Source: Alphaproteobacteria bacterium
GTDB taxonomy: Bacteria > Pseudomonadota > Alphaproteobacteria > CALKHQ01
Assembly (NCBI GenBank): GCA_041396705.1
Contig: JAWKYB010000019.1
Coordinates: 1 to 64,000 of the forward strand
Length of the DNA stretch: 64,000 bases
Direction: 5' to 3'
Shown: one piece after another, positions 61,497 through 64,000 of the stretch
Numbering within the stretch: the first letter of the stretch is position 1
Layout: each line of letters opens with the position of its first letter
The notes under the pieces: model-generated
Seen by the model: the letters and a program-made list of their open reading frames with translations, nothing else
What the model was told of the DNA's origin: nothing
Databases searched by the model: none
Program-made: the position numbers and the translations under genes

Positions 61497-62764
61497 GGCA
61501 TCACCTCGCTCATCGGTATGAAGGGCGCGACCGCGCCGGCGTCAAGCCCGGACACGCCCTCCGCCAGTTCGACAAGACCGTCCGCCGCGACCATCGACAT
61601 CAGCACGCCGGCGCCGTCGCGCGGGAATCGGCGGGCCACCGGCACGCCGTCGGCGCCGGCCGGGTCCAGCGTCGCCCGGACGAATTCGCGCCGGTTCGCC
61701 TTCTTGCGAGCGGCGAAACCGAGGCGGACCGGGAACCGGTGCGGCACATGGTCCACCGCGCCGGCCAGCCGGTCGACCAGCGCGCGGCCGAGGAACAGGA
61801 ATGTCACCATCGCCGCGACCGGGTTGCCCGGCAGGCCGAGCACCGGCGTCATGCCGTCCGCGCCCGGCATCAACCCCAGTCCGACCGGACGGCCCGGCTT
61901 GATCGACAGGCGCCAGACGTCCAGTCGCCCCGCCGTCCGCAGCACCGCCGGCAGGTGATCGTGGTCGCCGGTCGACATGCCGCCGGAGGTGACGACGAGG
62001 TCGTGGGCGGCCGCCGCATCGGCCAGCGCCTCGCGCACGGCCTCGCGCCGGTCGGGGACGATCCCGCGGTCGTCGACCGCACAGCCCAACCGCCGCAGCA
62101 GGCCGGCAATGAGGCACCGGTTGGAGTCGTAGATCGCGCCCGCTGGAGCTGTCGTGCCGGGCTCGTGCACCTCGTCGCCGGTCGACATCAGCGCCACCCG
62201 CAGCGGACGACGCACGGCGACGCCGGTCGCGCCCTGCGACGCCAGCACGGCGACGTCCTGCGGGCGCAGGCGGCTGCCGGCGGCCAGCAGCGGCGCGCCG
62301 ACGGTGACGTCCTCGCCGGCGAAGCGGCGATTGGCGCCCGCGCGGATGCCATGCGGGATTGTCACGCGACCGTCGGCGACGGTGCAGTCCTCCTGCATCA
62401 GCACGGTATCCGCGCCGTCCGGCATCGGCGCACCGGTGAAGATGCGGATCGCCTCGCCGGCGCCCGCCGGCCGGCCCAGCGGCCGCCCGGCAGCGGCAGA
62501 GCCGCCGACCGGCAGCGTCGTCGGCCCTGACGCCGCGAGGTCGGCGAACCGCACCGCATAGCCGTCCACGGCGGAATTGTCGGTCGGCGGCACCGCGCGG
62601 ACGCCGACGGCCGCCTCGGCCAGGACGCGGCCCGGCGCATCGGCAAGGCCGACCCGCTCGGTCGCCGCCACGCACCGTACGCGGGTCCGCAACAGGGCGA
62701 GCGCGTCGTCCAGCGGCATCAGGTCGCCGCCGAAGGCAAAGCAGTCGTCCGAGAGCTGGGCCAT
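61493..62764 (-). CDS. moeA: Molybdopterin molybdenumtransferase MoeA
   Basis: This 423-residue protein has PPTDNSAVDGYAVRF near 59-73, IFTGAPMPDGADTVLMQEDC near 105-124, TGDEVHEPGT near 190, SGGMSTGDHDHLP near 255-267 (Mo insertion site) and LGLPGNPVAAMVTFLFL near 303. It inserts molybdate into adenylated molybdopterin. It heads the leftward moeA-moaD-moaE unit, 30 nt downstream of a glutamine amidotransferase-like gene. The MOSC protein at 46687-47430 would use the cofactor. Confidence 0.93.
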   Translation of the reverse strand: MAQLSDDCFAFGGDLMPLDDALALLRTRVRCVAATERVGLADAPGRVLAEAAVGVRAVPPTDNSAVDGYAVRFADLAASGPTTLPVGGSAAAGRPLGRPAGAGEAIRIFTGAPMPDGADTVLMQEDCTVADGRVTIPHGIRAGANRRFAGEDVTVGAPLLAAGSRLRPQDVAVLASQGATGVAVRRPLRVALMSTGDEVHEPGTTAPAGAIYDSNRCLIAGLLRRLGCAVDDRGIVPDRREAVREALADAAAAHDLVVTSGGMSTGDHDHLPAVLRTAGRLDVWRLSIKPGRPVGLGLMPGADGMTPVLGLPGNPVAAMVTFLFLGRALVDRLAGAVDHVPHRFPVRLGFAARKKANRREFVRATLDPAGADGVPVARRFPRDGAGVLMSMVAADGLVELAEGVSGLDAGAVAPFIPMSEVMP

Positions 62765-62794
62765 CGTCGTGGCACGCCGCGGCGCGTGGCCGCG

Positions 62795-63535
62795 TCAGGC
62801 CGGCATGAGCGCCCGCTCGGTCGCGGCCATGACATTGCGGTAGAGCTGGCGCGCCGCCGCCTTGAACTGCGGCATGTTGCGCGCACAGTCCGCGCCGATG
62901 CGCGCCAGCCCGTGCGGGCCGAGCGCCCGTTCCAGCGCCGCCCGATATTCCGGAATCGCCGCCCAGTCGGCGACGGTCGTGTCGGTCAGCTCGACATGGT
63001 ACTGCAGGCTGAACGCCCGCTCGCCGACCGCCATGGCCTGAACCGCGCAGGCCGGCGATTCGGCCAGGACGGCGGCCCCCGCCGGCACGCGCAATACCTC
63101 GGCGCTGTGCCACTGCAGGGCCGAGGTGCGCGGCGGAATGCCGGCCATCAGCGGGCTGGCCCGTCCGGCCTCGGTCAGCGTCACGTCCAGCACGCCGATC
63201 TCCGGCGTCGCCGCCGGCCCTACCGCGCCGCCAAGCGCCGCCGCCAGCAGCTGGTGGCCGAGGCAGAGCCCGAAATACGGCATCCGGCGCCCGACCACCG
63301 CCTGCCGGATCGCCGCCTTCTCGGCGATCAGCCAGGGATGCGCATCCTCCTGCCACACGTCCATCGGGCCGCCCATCACCCACAGGGCGTCGAAGTCGGC
63401 CAGGTTGGGAATCGGCGCGCCCTCGTCGAGCTCGACCCCGGTCCAGGCGATGCCGTCCTCGGCCATGAAATCGCGAAAGATGCCGGGGTGCTCGCAGGCG
63501 AGATGCTGGAACACCAGGATGCGCGGTCGGGCCAT
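62795..63535 (-). CDS. Class I glutamine amidotransferase-like protein
   Basis: This 246-residue member of the type 1 glutamine amidotransferase fold has the nucleophile elbow YFGLCLGHQLLA near 87-97 (Cys), the catalytic His in FSLQYHVELTD near 177, and the Trp-Val-Met-Gly-Gly-Pro segment LWVMGGPMDVW near 50. Free-standing GATases of this type hydrolyse gamma-glutamyl compounds or serve as GMP-synthase-like subunits. Here no synthase partner is adjacent. The Cys, His and glutamate (HVE) of the triad are present. Confidence 0.85.
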   Translation of the reverse strand: MARPRILVFQHLACEHPGIFRDFMAEDGIAWTGVELDEGAPIPNLADFDALWVMGGPMDVWQEDAHPWLIAEKAAIRQAVVGRRMPYFGLCLGHQLLAAALGGAVGPAATPEIGVLDVTLTEAGRASPLMAGIPPRTSALQWHSAEVLRVPAGAAVLAESPACAVQAMAVGERAFSLQYHVELTDTTVADWAAIPEYRAALERALGPHGLARIGADCARNMPQFKAAARQLYRNVMAATERALMPA

Positions 63536-63677
63536 GTTTCACCTCCTGACGAACCCCTGCCGCCGGCTGCGGGGCTTTACGAAGACTTAAGGCGCGTCCG
63601 GCAAAGTGGCGGATCGATGGACCCGTGTCGAGGCCGCGTGCGCGAGCGCGCCGCCAACATTGACGAAGCGTGAGACG

Positions 63678-64000
63678 ATGACCCAACGGTTGAGCGAGGA
63701 CGACGTCAAGCGGCTGCTGACCGAGCGGACCGAAGAGGTTCGCGCGGAGACCGCGCACAAGCTGGCCTCCCAGTACGGCCATGCCGAGATGAGCGAAAGC
63801 GAACGCGCGATGGCGGAAGAGATCTTCCGCATCATGGTGCGCGACGCCGCGGTCCGGGTGCGCCAGGCGCTGGCCGAGCAGCTGGCCGAAAGCGGCGTGG
63901 TGCCGCACGACGTGGCCCTTTCGCTGGCGCAGGACATCGACGAGGTCGCGCTGCCGGTGTTGCAGAAGTCGTCGGTGCTGACCGACGAGGACCTGATCGA
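63678..64000 (+). CDS. DUF2336 domain-containing protein, 5' part
   Basis: The first 107 codons lie in the window, from the ATG at 63678. They are helical and HEAT-like, with LLTERTEEVRAETAHKLASQ near 13-32, AEEIFRIMVRDAAVRVRQAL near 47-66 and ALPVLQKSSVLTDEDLI at the window edge. This pattern is that of the DUF2336 family, found mainly in Alphaproteobacteria and predicted to be a repeat-type scaffold. The gene continues beyond the window. Function is unknown. Confidence 0.75.
   Translation, partial: MTQRLSEDDVKRLLTERTEEVRAETAHKLASQYGHAEMSESERAMAEEIFRIMVRDAAVRVRQALAEQLAESGVVPHDVALSLAQDIDEVALPVLQKSSVLTDEDLI

Overview
The window reads as alphaproteobacterial chromosome with high GC, probably from a Rhodospirillales-like lineage. 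The evidence is the gene content: an RpoH-type sigma factor, a phasin, a ClpB, a BBP2-type outer-membrane barrel, a DUF2336 protein, and class I P450 redox partners resembling the CYP199 type. No rRNA, complete tRNA or CRISPR array was seen. Genus cannot be assigned from sequence alone.

Layout. (1) 1-15.8 kb holds a sugar or sugar-acid catabolic cluster: a complete CUT2 (ribose/xylose-type) ABC importer, three SDR dehydrogenases, two aldehyde dehydrogenases (one cut by the window edge), an SMP-30 lactonase, a 2-hydroxyacid dehydrogenase, an HpcH/HpaI aldolase, an MmgE/PrpD protein, a zinc alcohol dehydrogenase, a cupin protein and a LysR regulator. Each of its three divergent promoter regions carries one copy of a 15-bp dyad (ATAAY-N5-RTTAY) with LysR-box geometry. 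(2) 15.9-17.4 kb holds a DUF4102-type tyrosine integrase followed by a 50-nt 3' fragment of tRNA-Arg(CCG). This looks like the attR end of an integrative element whose cargo would be the catabolic cluster. (3) 17.7-21.8 kb is AT-richer and encodes, on the minus strand, an ABC-three-component (ABC-3C) conflict system: a nuclease-like effector, a middle component and an SMC/Rad50-like ATPase. All three are broken by single-base indels. A mobilization-protein-like fragment lies beside it. (4) 21.9-64 kb is ordinary GC-rich chromosome: epoxide hydrolase; a secreted paralogue pair beside a large beta-barrel; a P450-ferredoxin-reductase operon; a glycerophosphodiester uptake operon with two GDPD enzymes and an IMPase; phasin and TetR; RpoH; aminotransferase and FtsK; a GH32/68-like hydrolase under a LacI-type operator; MOSC; ClpB; a CapA-like protein; several exported proteins; a tandem pair of unrecognised membrane proteins; a serine hydrolase and SDR; and moaE-moaD-moeA.

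Reading frames. At least ten genes are interrupted only by one-base indels. They cluster in 1-21.8 kb, and three more affected genes lie at 47.6-56.7 kb. Joining frames restores full-length family members with no internal stops, so assembly or sequencing error is at least as likely as gene decay. Coordinates of such genes span the reconstructed gene.

How the genes work together. Region 1 fits a non-phosphorylating route: import, SDR oxidation, lactone hydrolysis, dehydration (no sugar-acid dehydratase is visible here), retro-aldol cleavage by the HpcH aldolase, and oxidation or reduction of the products. The most notable systems are the ABC-3C cassette, the shared operator, and two uncharacterised paralogue pairs (23.7-29.0 kb and 54.4-56.7 kb).
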